Below are positions 41,783 to 50,795 of a DNA stretch of 64,000 nt, piece by piece; within the stretch, counting starts at the first letter, position 1, and every line of letters starts with the position of its first letter. The position numbers and the translations under genes are program-made. The notes beneath the pieces were generated by a model that worked only from the letters and a program-made list of their open reading frames with translations, was not told the DNA's origin and searched no databases. The DNA is taken from assembly GCA_963621145.1 (NCBI GenBank), contig CAVFDI010000001.1:1-64000 (forward strand), given 5' to 3'. This DNA comes from W0P28-013 sp963621145 (GTDB taxonomy: Bacteria; Bacteroidota; Bacteroidia; Bacteroidales; Paludibacteraceae).

Positions 41783-42943
41783 ATGGAACTTGAATATGTA
41801 CGAAGCCGTTTTCTGAAACATTTCGACGGCAAAGAGGGTAGCGTTTATGCGTCGCCCGGACGAATTAACTTGATTGGCGAACACACCGATTATAACGGCG
41901 GATTTGTCTTCCCTGGTGCCATCGACAAAGGCATTGTGTGCGAAATTCGTCCTAACGGCACCAACACTGTGATGTGTTATTCCATCGACCTGAAAGACCG
42001 CGTGGAGTTCAAAGTGGACGACGCCGAAGGACCGCGGGCTAGTTGGGCGCGCTACATCTATGGCGTGGTGCAAGAGATGAGAAAACGCGGTGTCGATGTG
42101 AAGGGCTTCAATACGGCTTTTGCTGGCGATGTGCCGCTGGGCGCGGGATTGTCGTCGTCGGCTGCGCTCGAAAGTTGCTTTGCTTTTGCACTGAACGATC
42201 TTTTCGGCGAAAATCGCGTGTCGAAATGGGATCTTGTGTTGGCTGGTCAGGCCACCGAGCATAACTATTGTGGCGTGAATTGCGGCATTATGGATCAATT
42301 CGCTAGCGTCTTTGGACAAAAAGGCAAACTGATGCGCCTCGACTGCCGCAGTCGTGAGTTCGAATATTTCCCATTCGATCCGAAAGGTTACAAACTCGTT
42401 TTGGTCGATTCGGTTGTGAAACACGAACTCTCTGGCTCGCCATACAACGATCGTCGCCGCTCGTGCGAGAATGTGGTGGCGGCAATTGCAGCAAAATTCC
42501 CCGATAAAACCGTGGAAACACTGCGCGATGCCGATTGGCAAATGCTCGACGCTGTGAAAAACGATGTGAGTGCCGAAGATTTGAAACGCGCCACTTTCGT
42601 TTTGGGCGAAAAGGATCGCGTGCTGGCAGTTTGCGATGCGTTGAACCGCGGCGATTACGAAACCGTTGGTCAGAAAATGTACGAAACACACCACGGCTTG
42701 AGTGCCGACTACGAAGTTTCGTGCGAGGAACTCGACTTCTTGAACGATGTTGCAAAGGCCGATGGTGTTACGGGCAGTCGCATAATGGGCGGTGGCTTTG
42801 GCGGTTGCACCATCAATTTGGTGAAAGATGAAATCTACGACCATTTTGTGGCCGATGTCAAAGAAAAATACAAAGCAAAATACGGAAAAGAGCCAAAAAT
42901 CTACGATGTTGTCATCAGCGATGGCTCACGCAAAATTTGCTAA
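41783..42943 (+). CDS. galK: Galactokinase
   Basis: 386 residues. Phosphorylates alpha-galactose at C1 in the Leloir pathway. GHMP kinase motifs: GRINLIGEHTDYNGG (residues 26-40, sugar binding), PLGAGLSSSAALE (phosphate loop near 115-127) and GGGFGGCTINLV (near 335). Full length. Cotranscribed with galM; galT and galE are not in the window. The exact dispersed motif lies 6 nt after the stop, followed by a strong terminator. Confidence 0.97.
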   Translation: MELEYVRSRFLKHFDGKEGSVYASPGRINLIGEHTDYNGGFVFPGAIDKGIVCEIRPNGTNTVMCYSIDLKDRVEFKVDDAEGPRASWARYIYGVVQEMRKRGVDVKGFNTAFAGDVPLGAGLSSSAALESCFAFALNDLFGENRVSKWDLVLAGQATEHNYCGVNCGIMDQFASVFGQKGKLMRLDCRSREFEYFPFDPKGYKLVLVDSVVKHELSGSPYNDRRRSCENVVAAIAAKFPDKTVETLRDADWQMLDAVKNDVSAEDLKRATFVLGEKDRVLAVCDALNRGDYETVGQKMYETHHGLSADYEVSCEELDFLNDVAKADGVTGSRIMGGGFGGCTINLVKDEIYDHFVADVKEKYKAKYGKEPKIYDVVISDGSRKIC

Positions 42944-42970
42944 AAACCGCCATTTCATCGGAAAAAATCA

Positions 42971-43004
42971 GTGGTTCAGTGTCGCGGCATTGAACCACTT
43001 TTTT
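42971..43004 (+). terminator. Terminator of galM-galK
   Basis: GTGGTTCA (42971-42978) pairs with TGAACCAC (42991-42998), followed by TTTTTTG. Confidence 0.82.
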
Positions 43005-43021
43005 GTTGACGCAATTTTTTG

Positions 43022-43029
43022 TAAATTTG
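43022..43029 (+). promoter_or_regulatory. -7 promoter box for cvpA-nspC
   Basis: TAAATTTG, 21 nt before ATG 43051. Confidence 0.6.
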
Positions 43030-43050
43030 CAATCTGAAAAAAATATTTCA

Positions 43051-43554
43051 ATGACAACTCTCGACATCATCATTCTTATTCCGCTGGGTTACGGCTTGGT
43101 GCGTGGATTTTTTCACGGATTTTTCAAAGAGATGGCTTCGCTTGTGAGCGTGGTGCTTGGCATAGTGGTGGCGCGGCTTTTGGGCGGCGATTTGGGCGAA
43201 TATTTCGTGGCGCATTTTGCGTGGACCGAACAGGTGGCGCAGGCGGTGGCCTATTTTACGCTGTTTTTGGGTGTGGCGCTATTGCTCAATTTGTTGGCAT
43301 GGCTGCTTGCTAAACTCTTTTCGGCGGCGAGCCTTGGTTGGATCAATAAACTTGCAGGCGCAGTGTTCGGCATGCTTAAATTTGCCATTGTGGTCAGTAT
43401 TTTGCTAAACTGTTTTGCTAGTGTCAACGATTTCACAAAATGGTTCGACAACGAAACGCTGCAAAAATCTGCCCTCTACGAACCGCTGAAAAATATTGCG
43501 CCTGCGGCGTGGACTGGCGTGCAGCAGATTGGCGCACAGGAATCGGAAAATTAA
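43051..43554 (+). CDS. CvpA family membrane protein
   Basis: 167 residues from ATG 43051 (MTTLDIIILIPLGYGLVRG). Four hydrophobic helices (about 5-23, 28-47, 65-87, 105-122). The N-terminal GxxxGxxRGFxxxFFKE motif (GYGLVRGFFHGFFKEMASLVSVVLGI) is the CvpA signature. E. coli CvpA is linked to colicin V export and envelope stress; the Bacteroidota role is not established. Cotranscribed with nspC, whose ATG is 16 nt downstream. Confidence 0.88.
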   Translation: MTTLDIIILIPLGYGLVRGFFHGFFKEMASLVSVVLGIVVARLLGGDLGEYFVAHFAWTEQVAQAVAYFTLFLGVALLLNLLAWLLAKLFSAASLGWINKLAGAVFGMLKFAIVVSILLNCFASVNDFTKWFDNETLQKSALYEPLKNIAPAAWTGVQQIGAQESEN

Positions 43555-43570
43555 AAAACAGAATTTGGAG

Positions 43571-44728
43571 ATGAAATCAGCAAACGAATTTTCTGCTCTC
43601 GACTACAGCGGTGTGCCATCGCCGTGCTATGTGGTGGAGGAGTCGCTTTTGAGGCGGAATCTTGCGCTCATTCGGTCGGTGGCCGAGCGTGCTGGAGTCG
43701 AGATTATTGTGGCATTCAAGGCTTTTGCGCTGTGGAAAACCTTCCCGATTTTTCGCGAATATATCGAGCATAGCACCGCTAGTTCGTTGGCTGAGGCGCG
43801 CATGGCTTTCGAAAAATTTGGCAGCAAGGCTCACACCTATGCGCCCATCTATACCGATCGGGATTTTCCGCAAATAGCCGCATGCAGCAGTCATATCACT
43901 TTCAATTCGCTCACGCAATTTGCGCATTTTGCTGAGCAGGCAAAGGCGGCGGGCGTCTCGTGCGGACTGCGCATCAATCCCGAATTTTCCGATGTAGAAA
44001 CGACACTCTACAATCCGTGTGCGCCTGGCTCGCGATTGGGTGTAACGGCCGATGCGCTGGGCGAGAATCTTCCAGACGGTATCGAGGGTTTGCATTTTCA
44101 CACACTTTGCGAATCCACTTCGTACGATTTGGAACGCACTTTGGCGGTTGTTGAGCAGCGATTTGGTCGTTTTTTCGGTCAGATAAAATGGCTAAACATG
44201 GGTGGCGGACACCTGATGACTCGCGCTGACTACGATGTGGAGCATTTGATTTCGCTTTTGCAAAATTTCCGACGAAAATATCCGCACCTTAAGATAATTC
44301 TTGAGCCTGGAAGCGCATTTGCGTGGCGCACTGGTGTGTTGGTAGCGACGGTGCAAGATGTTGTGGAAAATCACGGCGTGCGCACTGCCATGCTCGATGT
44401 GTCGTTTGCTTGCCACATGCCCGACTGCCTCGAAATGCCCTACAAACCAGCCATTGTTGGCGCAACCGATGCAATGATGGGCAAACCAACCTACCGCATG
44501 GGCGGTAATTCGTGTTTGAGTGGCGACTACTATGGCGATTGGAGTTTTGACCACGAACTGCAGCGCGGCGACCGCATTGTTTTTGAGGATATGATTCACT
44601 ACACCACCGTGAAAACTACCATGTTCAATGGCGTGGCGCACCCCAGCATTGCCATTCGCCACACCGATGGAAGTATCGAAATTTTGCGTCACTATTCTCC
44701 TGATGATTATCTGGAGAGAATGGACTGA
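43571..44728 (+). CDS. nspC: Carboxynorspermidine decarboxylase
   Basis: 385 residues from ATG 43571, preceded by GGAG. PLP enzyme of the alanine-racemase fold; decarboxylates carboxy(nor)spermidine, the last step of the alternative spermidine route used by many gut bacteria. PLP Lys50 in VEIIVAFKAFALW, substrate cleft blocks SRLGV and GLHFHTLCES, phosphate loop LNMGGGHLMTRADYD, and the C-terminal CLSGDYYGDWSF with the active-site Cys. Complements the arginine decarboxylase-type enzyme at 3.4 kb. An in-frame upstream extension overlaps cvpA and is rejected. Confidence 0.94.
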   Translation: MKSANEFSALDYSGVPSPCYVVEESLLRRNLALIRSVAERAGVEIIVAFKAFALWKTFPIFREYIEHSTASSLAEARMAFEKFGSKAHTYAPIYTDRDFPQIAACSSHITFNSLTQFAHFAEQAKAAGVSCGLRINPEFSDVETTLYNPCAPGSRLGVTADALGENLPDGIEGLHFHTLCESTSYDLERTLAVVEQRFGRFFGQIKWLNMGGGHLMTRADYDVEHLISLLQNFRRKYPHLKIILEPGSAFAWRTGVLVATVQDVVENHGVRTAMLDVSFACHMPDCLEMPYKPAIVGATDAMMGKPTYRMGGNSCLSGDYYGDWSFDHELQRGDRIVFEDMIHYTTVKTTMFNGVAHPSIAIRHTDGSIEILRHYSPDDYLERMD

Positions 44729-44776
44729 CGCAATTACCCAATTATTTAATTTTCTGTCGGGAAAAATCGATCTTTG

Positions 44777-44793
44777 TTTAGACTGAGTCTAAA
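44777..44793. repeat. Perfect 17-bp palindrome between convergent genes
   Basis: TTTAGACTGAGTCTAAA, two 8-bp arms around a central G. No T-run follows, so it is not an obvious terminator; it is more like a protein-binding site. It lies in the 197-bp gap between nspC and the GSCFA gene, which also holds a near-exact copy of the dispersed motif (44814-44826). Confidence 0.5.
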
Positions 44794-44925
44794 TAAGCAA
44801 TCGCGAAATTCTTCCGATGAAATGGTGCGTTTTTCAATTTTTTGTAAAACGGACTTGTTGGCGATTTAGTAAATTTTAACAATTCGTTTTGAACCCACAA
44901 ATCATTACACCATAATTCTAAATTC

Positions 44926-45777
44926 TTAATTTCCAAAGTGTAGCGGTCGGTGGGCAGTGCGGCGGTTTTCTTTTTCTATTTCGGGTAGAAGTGCGAGCGT
45001 GTCGGGCGTGAAGTAGGCTTGCGCAAAACGCTCCCAAACATATTGCACCGCCATGGGCGAAGGGTGCACCATATCGTCGGCAAAAAAGCGATAGTCGCGC
45101 AGTTCGTCGAGCAAAATTTCGTAGGCGGGAAAATAGCGTACGCCTTCACACTGTTGGCAGAGTGCCTCGGTGGCGAGCAGCAGCGTGGCTTTGCTTGTTT
45201 GGTTTTCGGTGGCGGCATAGCGTATCGGACTCACCGAAAGCAGAATTTGTAGCGCAGGATTTTGCTGCCGCAATGTGCTGAAAAGTGCAGTGTAGCGCGC
45301 TACAATCTCGTCAATCGTCAGGCGGCGACGCACAAAAAAGTTGTTTGGCACTTTGTGGCAGTTTGCCACCACATTTCCATCGAATTCATAGACCCATGCC
45401 GAACCAAAAGTGATGGTCAGCAGATCTGTTTTCTTCAGATTTTGACTCGCCAAAACGAAGCGCTCGTTCATCTTTTCGAGTGCTTTTTCTTTCGATTGAT
45501 CGGAAAAACTGCCGTGGTGCATCCAACTGTGCCACAGGGAGTTGTGCTGAAAAAGTTCGTCGGCAGTGAATGGTTTGCCCGATAGCAGCCGTTCGAGGGC
45601 TTGTGCTATCGATAGTGGATTGTAAAGCACGCCAAATGGGTTCATGTCGACTTGGAAACGGTAGTCGATGAGTCGCTGCCCGATGTTTTCGGCAAAACAG
45701 GAGCCAAGCAATAAAAATTGCGTGTCGTGCGCAATGAATGGTTGCGGTTTTATGGGAATGATGGTGCGGAAATCCAC
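44926..45777 (-). CDS. GSCFA domain-containing protein
   Basis: 283 residues. The family-naming motif GSCFAENIG is at residues 26-34 and FGSAWVYE near 130; SGNH/GDSL-like hydrolase-type blocks continue with LSVSPIR and DDMVHPSPMAVQYVWERF, which would supply a late Asp/His pair. Members are common in Bacteroidota and in some polysaccharide loci; enzyme activity is unproven, esterase or acyltransferase is likely. No signal peptide. Stand-alone on the minus strand. Confidence 0.88.
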   Translation of the reverse strand: MDFRTIIPIKPQPFIAHDTQFLLLGSCFAENIGQRLIDYRFQVDMNPFGVLYNPLSIAQALERLLSGKPFTADELFQHNSLWHSWMHHGSFSDQSKEKALEKMNERFVLASQNLKKTDLLTITFGSAWVYEFDGNVVANCHKVPNNFFVRRRLTIDEIVARYTALFSTLRQQNPALQILLSVSPIRYAATENQTSKATLLLATEALCQQCEGVRYFPAYEILLDELRDYRFFADDMVHPSPMAVQYVWERFAQAYFTPDTLALLPEIEKENRRTAHRPLHFGN

Positions 45778-45865
45778 GAGGATTTTGGAATTATGAATTT
45801 AGAATTAAGAAATGCCTTTCTGTAATGGTCAATGGCAGCTCGCAATTTTATGAACTTTCAATTTT

Positions 45866-47575
45866 TTACTTTAGGGGAATTTCTACTACTTGAAGATTTG
45901 CGTCGAGGCCATAGACAATACTATCGGGGGCAAAGGTGGGCGAGGCGAGACTTTGTGTTGCATTCATTTTCGAATATGGCACATGGCCTAATTGTAGCAT
46001 GGTAGTAAAGAGTGTCATCGACGAGGTTTTGCTGCTTTTGTTTTGCTGCAGATTTTCTATTTCAGAAGGATATTTACTTGCGTAACTGTCTGAATACCAG
46101 ACAATCATTGGCACATGAAATTCGTAAGCGCTGCCGCTGTAGGTGCCGTGAAGTAGCATGTGGCGCTCGTCGTCGAGTAGATTTTCGCCATGGTCGCCAA
46201 TGTAGAGCAGTAGGCATGGTCGCTCGGTTTTTTGCAGCATGCTGATGGTGCTGTCGAGAAAGAAATCGGTGTAGTGAATGGCATTGTCGTACGAATTCAC
46301 AAGAATGTTGCGCACCTCGTCTATCAGCACATTTTTATCGCGATTGATGGTGGCTTCGCGCAGGTTCATAGCGAGCGCTTCGATGTCGGGTCGCGTGTTT
46401 AGATCGGGCAGAAAGGCGGCACTATCGGCTGGATAGCGGCAGTTGTATTTGTAGTGGCAGCCAAGCGAGTGCAACACCACAAATTGCGATTGTTGCGCTG
46501 TGTCGAGCAATGGTTGCAGATAGTGCAGCAGGTTGATGTCGTAGCATTCGTCGCCCGACGGAATGTAGTGTGTGTAGTCGCAATTGCCCGAAATGCGCAT
46601 CAGAAACTGATTGCCGAAACTCTGGTCGGCTATCCAAGCGGTGGTGTAGTGTGCTTCGGCAAAGGCTTCGGGCAGCGATTTTTGATGAATGTAGTCGGCT
46701 GCCGTTTGTGGTGTGGCGGGCGAAAGCATCAGCGGCACCGACACGGTGGTGAGGTTTGCTACAGCATACACGCTATCGAACGAAATCAGGTTTGTGCGTT
46801 GTTGCAGTCGCGGTGTGGTGTTGCGTGGGTAGCCGTTTATTCCGAAATTGGCATAGCGCGCTGTTTCGCCTATCACTAGCACTATGGTTTCGCCTTGTGG
46901 TGTGGCGGTAGGTCTTATTCCAAAGGTGAAATTTTCGAGTTGTTGCGCTGTGGCGTCAATTTGTCGGTGCAGTTGCACAATGTCGATGGCGTGGTGCAGC
47001 ATGTTGAATGGTTGCACGCGTGTAATGACGCCTTCGTGGCGTTCGTTGTGTATCGGGAAAATGAGATGATGCCGTGCAATGCCATCGCTGCTGATGGCGC
47101 CAAAAAGCATTATGATCATCAAAAATTCTGAGCAGCTAACAATTCGTCGCCCGCGACGGCTGAAAAGTGGTGTTTGGTTGTCAATCTTGTTGAAAATGAG
47201 CCAAAAATAGCCGCCAAACAACATCAGCGCAAGCACAGCAATGGGCCAGCCTGTGGAGCAGAGTTCGAGGAATTCGCCTGGCTCGGCTATGAAAATGGTG
47301 TTGACAAACAGGAGCGATGTTGTGGCATGATAAAGCACCAAATGTGCGGTTTCTACCAAACCTGTGAGCAGCGTGATGCTGTGAAAAGTGAAGAATGCTC
47401 GTGGGCGCAGTAGCAGCGCAGGCAACAAAAACCACATGGCGCCGCAAAGCAGGTAGAGTAGCCGCATTGGCACAGTGCCAAGGTCGGTGGCAATGATGGT
47501 AGCTAGCAGATAGGGCGCAAGTATGAGCAGCGAAAGTGCTGCGCGCAAAAGTCGTTGTTGCTTATCGTTTTGCAT
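45866..47575 (-). CDS. Phosphoethanolamine transferase (EptA-like, sulfatase superfamily)
   Basis: 569 residues. Five N-terminal hydrophobic helices (to about 185) anchor a periplasmic alkaline-phosphatase-fold catalytic domain. Visible active-site elements: VLVIGETARYANFGINGYPRNTTPRL, the nucleophile Thr in AVANLTTVSVPLM, and the metal-binding YIGDHGENL then HGTYSGS. Transfers phosphoethanolamine to lipid A or another envelope glycolipid, which typically lowers binding of cationic peptides. Third gene of the rdgB-porZ unit, 4 nt after porZ. Acceptor unknown. Confidence 0.88.
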   Translation of the reverse strand: MQNDKQQRLLRAALSLLILAPYLLATIIATDLGTVPMRLLYLLCGAMWFLLPALLLRPRAFFTFHSITLLTGLVETAHLVLYHATTSLLFVNTIFIAEPGEFLELCSTGWPIAVLALMLFGGYFWLIFNKIDNQTPLFSRRGRRIVSCSEFLMIIMLFGAISSDGIARHHLIFPIHNERHEGVITRVQPFNMLHHAIDIVQLHRQIDATAQQLENFTFGIRPTATPQGETIVLVIGETARYANFGINGYPRNTTPRLQQRTNLISFDSVYAVANLTTVSVPLMLSPATPQTAADYIHQKSLPEAFAEAHYTTAWIADQSFGNQFLMRISGNCDYTHYIPSGDECYDINLLHYLQPLLDTAQQSQFVVLHSLGCHYKYNCRYPADSAAFLPDLNTRPDIEALAMNLREATINRDKNVLIDEVRNILVNSYDNAIHYTDFFLDSTISMLQKTERPCLLLYIGDHGENLLDDERHMLLHGTYSGSAYEFHVPMIVWYSDSYASKYPSEIENLQQNKSSKTSSMTLFTTMLQLGHVPYSKMNATQSLASPTFAPDSIVYGLDANLQVVEIPLK

Positions 47576-47579
47576 TCGC

Positions 47580-49958
47580 TTATCGGTTGATAATCAGGAT
47601 TTTAGTGGTTTCGTGCTGTTTGCCATCGGGACTGAAACACATGGCCAGATAGATGCCCGTTGCTACGCGCTCGCCATTGCTGCGATTGCCGTCCCAAGTG
47701 GCGATGCCGCCGTTCGAGATGGTTTCGTAAACCACATTTCCTGCGATGTCGGTAATTTTCACTCGCGTGTCGGTAATCAAGCCTGTGATGGTGATTATGC
47801 CCGTGTAATCTTCGCGAACTGGGTTCGGGAATGCATGCACATTTGTGAATTGTTCGTTACCTTCGCTGGCATCCGATTGGTACGAAATCAAGCCATTGCC
47901 AGTGCCAAAAAACACTTCGCCTGTCTTGTCGTTTATGCCGATGCTGATAATGTTGTCCGACAGTAGCGGACTATTTTCGCTGGTGAAATGGTGAATTGTC
48001 TCCAATCCATCTTCCGAAACCAAAAACACGCCATTCGTTTCGGTGCCGATCCATTTGCGGTTCGAACCATCGACGGCGATAGCGTTTATCTGAATGCCAT
48101 CGAGCAGGTAGTCGGCTAGGTTGGTGCCATCGTTGCGAGGAATTTTCACGCGTGAGCAGGTGAAACCATCTTCAAAGGCTTTCAGTTGGTTGCTTAGCAC
48201 GCAAATGCCGTCGGTTGAGCCTATCCAAAGGCGATTGTCCTGATCTTGCGCAATGCAACGGAAGTTGCTTGGCGCGTATTTGTTGCCGTCTTGGTCGGTA
48301 AACGATTTGAAAGTGCGTGTAACATCGTCCGAAGTTTTGCTTGGCGTGCCGTTGTCGTAGAATGTGAAAAGTACGGTCGTAGAGTTGCTTTGCTCGCGTG
48401 GAATCAGCACCCATTTTTGGTTCTCGTCTTGGTTCGAAATGATGATGTCTTGCGCGGTTTCGATCTGTTGCAATCCATTGAAATTCAGCACTCTGATTGT
48501 TCCATCGGGTTCGCGGTATTTTATCAATTTCACGGCACTCGACGATGGCATATTCAGAAACCACAGATTGCCATTTTTGTCGTAGGTCAGGCCATCGAGG
48601 CGGTGATACTTGTAGTAGGCACTTTCGGGCTTTCGTAGTGGGAAAATGGTCTCTACATCGCTATTGTCGGCATTGTAGAGTTTGTATGGTTGGTCGTTGC
48701 GAAATTCGTAAAGTCCCATGCCGTATGATGTCACAAAAAAGTGCTTTTTGTCGCTTGGGTCGATGGCAACATCGGTAAAATCGGTAGCGTTGATGTATTT
48801 CGATGTGTGCTCTTGTTTGGTGATGGCGTTTATGTTGCTCTGTGTGATGTTTATCCAAGTGTTGTCTTCGAAAATCATTACATGTCCAGCGCGCTGATAT
48901 TGAGATGCCCATCTGCCGCCGGGAACTACAAAAATGCGTCCGTCGCTGTAGCGAATGCGCCATGCGTAGTTGGTTTGCGGTCCGTTTGGTCGATAAATGT
49001 TGACCTCTTTGGTGTTTGGCGTTATGCGCGCAATGCCAGCAAGGTTGGCGGCAGCCCATATTTGGTTGTTGATGGAATCGTACGACGCCATGCAGATGCC
49101 GTCGTTGTAGAATGTTTCGCTGTTTTGTGGTGTCAGCATCTGAAAATTGTGCTCTGCGCAAATGAATAATCTGTCGTTTTCAGAATTTAGGCCAACTATG
49201 TCGGTGTAGATTTTGTTCCAATCGCTGCCTTTTTGGCGATAGACTGTGCTGTCGCTTTGCAGCAGATAGAGTGCGTCATTGTATGCCACGGCGCATTTGT
49301 TGGTGATTTTGCTAGTGGTGGCAGTTGCAATTTTTGTCCAGTTTTCAAAGTTCGCCAAGTTTTTGCCCGAAGTTGGTGCGGTGAATATGGCATTGGCTGT
49401 GGTGGCATACCATTTGCCATCGTTTTGAGTGATGGTGAGCACTGCCACTTTGTCGCCATTGTCGCCTATGATGTAGGTGTCTGCCACTTCGCGCCGCTCG
49501 AGGTCGAGCACCAAAATGCCGAAATCGCACGCCAAGTAGGCATATTTTCCGCTACAAAAAATCTGATTGATATTTTTGCTGCCCGCCATATTTTTTCGGT
49601 AGAGGTCGGTGATGTTGTATACATCGCCATCGCACAGCAGGTCGATGTTGGCATTGGCGTAGCCAACGACTAGCGTTTTTGTCGCGGCGGAATAGGCAAT
49701 TGTCGATACGGTGTTGTCGTTCAAACCAGTTATTTTCGATAGCAACTCTACTGCATCGTCGTCCTTATCGACCGAATAGAGCGCGCCGGCACTCACGCCA
49801 TACACTTTGTCGGGCGTTTGGGCTATCACTTGCGTGTTGATGTATGCCAAATGTGTGCGCCAACTGCCAATGGCTCGCTGCTCGGCTTGAACAGAAAGCG
49901 TGGCGGCGAAAATCAGTGCTAAAATTGCGATTTTTCTGAGGTTGATGTTGGATGCCAT
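47580..49958 (-). CDS. porZ: PorZ-like type IX secretion protein with C-terminal sorting domain
   Basis: 792 residues. Signal peptide MASNINLRKIAILALIFAATLSVQA. Then WRTHLAYINTQVIAQTPDKVYGVSAGALYSVDK, the start of the PorZ beta-propeller, with two seven-bladed propeller-like regions to about residue 700 (repeated W-IGT and L-NL blades such as RKWIGTETNGVFLV). The last 85 residues form a T9SS C-terminal domain: VHAFPNPVREDYTGIITITG, RVKITDIAGNVVYE, and final KILIINR. PorZ belongs to the attachment complex that processes and anchors T9SS cargo to anionic LPS. Between rdgB and the phosphoethanolamine transferase. Confidence 0.86.
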   Translation of the reverse strand: MASNINLRKIAILALIFAATLSVQAEQRAIGSWRTHLAYINTQVIAQTPDKVYGVSAGALYSVDKDDDAVELLSKITGLNDNTVSTIAYSAATKTLVVGYANANIDLLCDGDVYNITDLYRKNMAGSKNINQIFCSGKYAYLACDFGILVLDLERREVADTYIIGDNGDKVAVLTITQNDGKWYATTANAIFTAPTSGKNLANFENWTKIATATTSKITNKCAVAYNDALYLLQSDSTVYRQKGSDWNKIYTDIVGLNSENDRLFICAEHNFQMLTPQNSETFYNDGICMASYDSINNQIWAAANLAGIARITPNTKEVNIYRPNGPQTNYAWRIRYSDGRIFVVPGGRWASQYQRAGHVMIFEDNTWINITQSNINAITKQEHTSKYINATDFTDVAIDPSDKKHFFVTSYGMGLYEFRNDQPYKLYNADNSDVETIFPLRKPESAYYKYHRLDGLTYDKNGNLWFLNMPSSSAVKLIKYREPDGTIRVLNFNGLQQIETAQDIIISNQDENQKWVLIPREQSNSTTVLFTFYDNGTPSKTSDDVTRTFKSFTDQDGNKYAPSNFRCIAQDQDNRLWIGSTDGICVLSNQLKAFEDGFTCSRVKIPRNDGTNLADYLLDGIQINAIAVDGSNRKWIGTETNGVFLVSEDGLETIHHFTSENSPLLSDNIISIGINDKTGEVFFGTGNGLISYQSDASEGNEQFTNVHAFPNPVREDYTGIITITGLITDTRVKITDIAGNVVYETISNGGIATWDGNRSNGERVATGIYLAMCFSPDGKQHETTKILIINR

Positions 49959-49978
49959 TTCTCAACTATTCAAAATTC

Positions 49979-50560
49979 TTATTGGTTTCTCTTTTCCAAG
50001 TATTCTTTCATTTGCATCATTGCTCGGGCGCGGTGGCTGATGGCGTTTTTCTCGTCGGCTGTCATTTGCGCAAAGGTTTTGTTTGTGCCGTCGGGCATGA
50101 AAAGTCGGTCGTAGCCAAAGCCGCTTTCGCCGCGCTCGGTGTCGATAATTTTGCCCTCTACCGTACCTTCGAAAATCAATTCTTCGCCATCGATAATCAG
50201 TGCCACCACGGTGCGGAAATGCGCTCGGCGATTGTCGATGCCGCGTAGGTGTTCGAGCAGTTTCTGGCGGTTGCGTTCCGAGTTGGCAGGCTCGCCAGCA
50301 TAGCGTGCCGAATATACGCCAGGTTCGCCGCCAAGCGCATCAACCTCCAAACCTGTGTCGTCGGCAAAACAGTTCACACCATAGTGGCGCACCAGAAAAC
50401 GCGCTTTTTGCAAGGCGTTGTCGCGCAACGTGTGGCCTGTTTCGGGCAGTTCGCCCCAAATGTCGAGCGCATTCAGACTTTTCAGTTCGATGGCATTGCC
50501 AAGAATGGCGCGTGCCTCTTCCAGTTTGTGCGCATTGTGAGTGGCAAAATAGAGTTTCAT
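49979..50560 (-). CDS. rdgB: XTP/dITP diphosphatase (RdgB/HAM1)
   Basis: 193 residues. Removes inosine and xanthosine triphosphates from the nucleotide pool. Family motifs: FATHNAHKLEEARAIL at the N-terminus, CFADDTGLEVDALGGEPGVYSARYAG near 66, and the C-terminal GESGFGYDRLFMPDGTNKTFAQM and SHRARAM. First gene of the minus-strand unit with porZ and the phosphoethanolamine transferase; porZ starts 20 nt downstream. The promoter box TATCTTTG (minus) is at 50645-50652. Confidence 0.96.
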   Translation of the reverse strand: MKLYFATHNAHKLEEARAILGNAIELKSLNALDIWGELPETGHTLRDNALQKARFLVRHYGVNCFADDTGLEVDALGGEPGVYSARYAGEPANSERNRQKLLEHLRGIDNRRAHFRTVVALIIDGEELIFEGTVEGKIIDTERGESGFGYDRLFMPDGTNKTFAQMTADEKNAISHRARAMMQMKEYLEKRNQ

Positions 50561-50644
50561 GGCTTCAGTTATAAAGTGTAAAGTTTGTAAAGTTCATAAA
50601 GTTTTCTCTATGCTCAGAAGAATTCCTGAGCGACTTAAAATCTG

Positions 50645-50652
50645 CAAAGATA
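50645..50652 (-). promoter_or_regulatory. -7 promoter box for rdgB-porZ unit
   Basis: Minus-strand TATCTTTG, about 85 nt before ATG 50560; the leader holds a short CTCAG/CTGAG inverted repeat. Confidence 0.5.
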
Positions 50653-50756
50653 CAAAATGAATCTGAAAAAACATGCTTTTTTACTCAAAATGCAGCAATT
50701 TTGGTGTTTTTGCGTCGATTTTTTGGGATAATTTTGGACAAATTGCACACTTTTTG

Positions 50757-50764
50757 TAAATTTG
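50757..50764 (+). promoter_or_regulatory. Canonical promoter of rnr
   Basis: TAAATTTG with a TTTG -33 element at 50733-50736 (20-nt spacer); 31 nt before ATG 50796. Confidence 0.7.
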
Positions 50765-50795
50765 CAGGTTAATTCGACTGATAATATCACTTCCG

